DNA of 5,171 nt from assembly GCA_955652215.1 (NCBI GenBank), contig CATPAX010000052.1:1-5171 (forward strand). Direction: 5' to 3'. The translations under genes were made by a program, and so were the position numbers. This document shows, piece by piece, positions 4,819-5,171 of this stretch (position 1 is the first letter of the stretch; the number at the start of each line of letters is the position of its first letter). Under the pieces are notes generated by a model that was not told the origin of the DNA, did not search any database, and saw only the letters and a program-made list of their open reading frames with translations. Origin of the DNA: an uncultured Solirubrobacteraceae bacterium (lineage in GTDB: Bacteria > Actinomycetota > Thermoleophilia > Solirubrobacterales > Solirubrobacteraceae).

Positions 4819-5171
4819 ATGCCAGAGGGCGCATGGGGCGCCCGGCTTCGCGCTGCAGGTCTCGCGCTGATCGCAATGGCTTCGCTGCTGTGGGCGGCGG
4901 CACCGGCGGCGCGGGCCCAGCCCACGCCGGCGGTGCCGGCAGTGATCGACGGGCCAACCCCGGACATAGCCGCCCCGGCCGGCCTCGGAATATCCGTGGC
5001 CCGCGATGGCACCGGCGGCCTCGTCTACCTCAAACAGGTTGCGGGCGTCGCGCACGTGTTCGTCTCGGTGCTCGCCGGTGGAACCTTCCGGCCGCCAGTC
5101 GAGGTTGACCCAGCCCTCGCCGGTCCTTCGTCTCAGCCCGTGCTGGCAGCGGGCAATGGAGGCTTGCTGGA
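4819..5171 (+). CDS. Exported protein of unknown function, N-terminal part (3' end outside window)
   Basis: The frame from the ATG at 4819 runs open to the window edge, giving 117 residues. GGAG (4810-4813) lies 5 nt upstream, a good ribosome-binding site that supports this start. Residues 1-33 form a Sec-type signal peptide: positive charges at Arg9 and Arg11, a hydrophobic core at about 12-30 (GLALIAMASLLW) and an ARA cleavage site before Gln34. The mature part opens with a proline/alanine-rich stretch, then SVARDGTGGLVYLKQVAG (59-76), HVFVSVLAGGTF (79-90) and SSQPVLAAGNGG (104-115). The alternation of short beta-like strands with Gly-rich turns would suit a beta-propeller or similar repeat protein; this is an inference from pattern only. 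It lies 98 bp after ftsZ, same strand, possibly co-transcribed. No family is recognised. Confidence 0.85.
   Translation, partial: MPEGAWGARLRAAGLALIAMASLLWAAAPAARAQPTPAVPAVIDGPTPDIAAPAGLGISVARDGTGGLVYLKQVAGVAHVFVSVLAGGTFRPPVEVDPALAGPSSQPVLAAGNGGLL

Overview
The window is GC-rich and carries part of a division and cell-wall (dcw) cluster, with every confident gene on the + strand: the 3' end of murC, a non-conserved stretch of about 1.1 kb, then murB, ftsQ and ftsZ, and finally the 5' end of a gene for an exported protein. FtsZ starts with a [13 protein letters not shown] N-terminus and ends in an [12 protein letters not shown] peptide. No ftsA lies between ftsQ and ftsZ, and GTG/TGA-type junctions are used. 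Together these suggest a high-GC actinobacterium, possibly a deep-branching class such as Thermoleophilia; that placement is inferred from gene order and sequence feel, not from a search.

Layout. Bases 1-561 encode the last 186 residues of UDP-N-acetylmuramate--L-alanine ligase. Bases 562-1689 separate murC from murB, an unusual gap because these genes are normally tightly packed. The gap holds degenerate ATG-NCG-CG repeats (596 to about 703), a possible small ORF (722-952) and several GC-rich hairpins, but no recognisable gene. Bases 1690-2610 encode MurB. Its start overlaps no ribosome-binding site but sits 7 nt after a TACCCT -10-like box, which suggests a leaderless transcript. ftsQ (2607-3431) overlaps the murB stop by 4 nt and has its own GGAG, so the two are probably translationally coupled. 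Bases 3432-3634 are a relatively AT-rich regulatory region before ftsZ, with a dyad followed by a T-tract, paired AACTCT/AGAGTT motifs, a 7-bp inverted repeat abutting a -35 box, and a TTGACT-N18-TAAGGT promoter candidate. ftsZ occupies 3635-4720. After 98 bp, a gene for a signal-peptide-bearing protein of unknown function begins at 4819 and runs off the end.

Function. MurC and MurB act in the cytoplasmic steps of peptidoglycan precursor synthesis: MurB completes UDP-MurNAc and MurC adds L-alanine to it. FtsQ is the bitopic POTRA-domain scaffold of the divisome, and FtsZ is the tubulin-like GTPase that forms the Z-ring. The arrangement couples precursor supply to division, with an independent promoter probably setting the FtsZ level. 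I saw no mobile element, CRISPR array, tRNA or rRNA. The main genes are ordinary; the points worth a second look are the murC-murB gap with its repeats, the leaderless murB start, and the motif-rich ftsZ leader.
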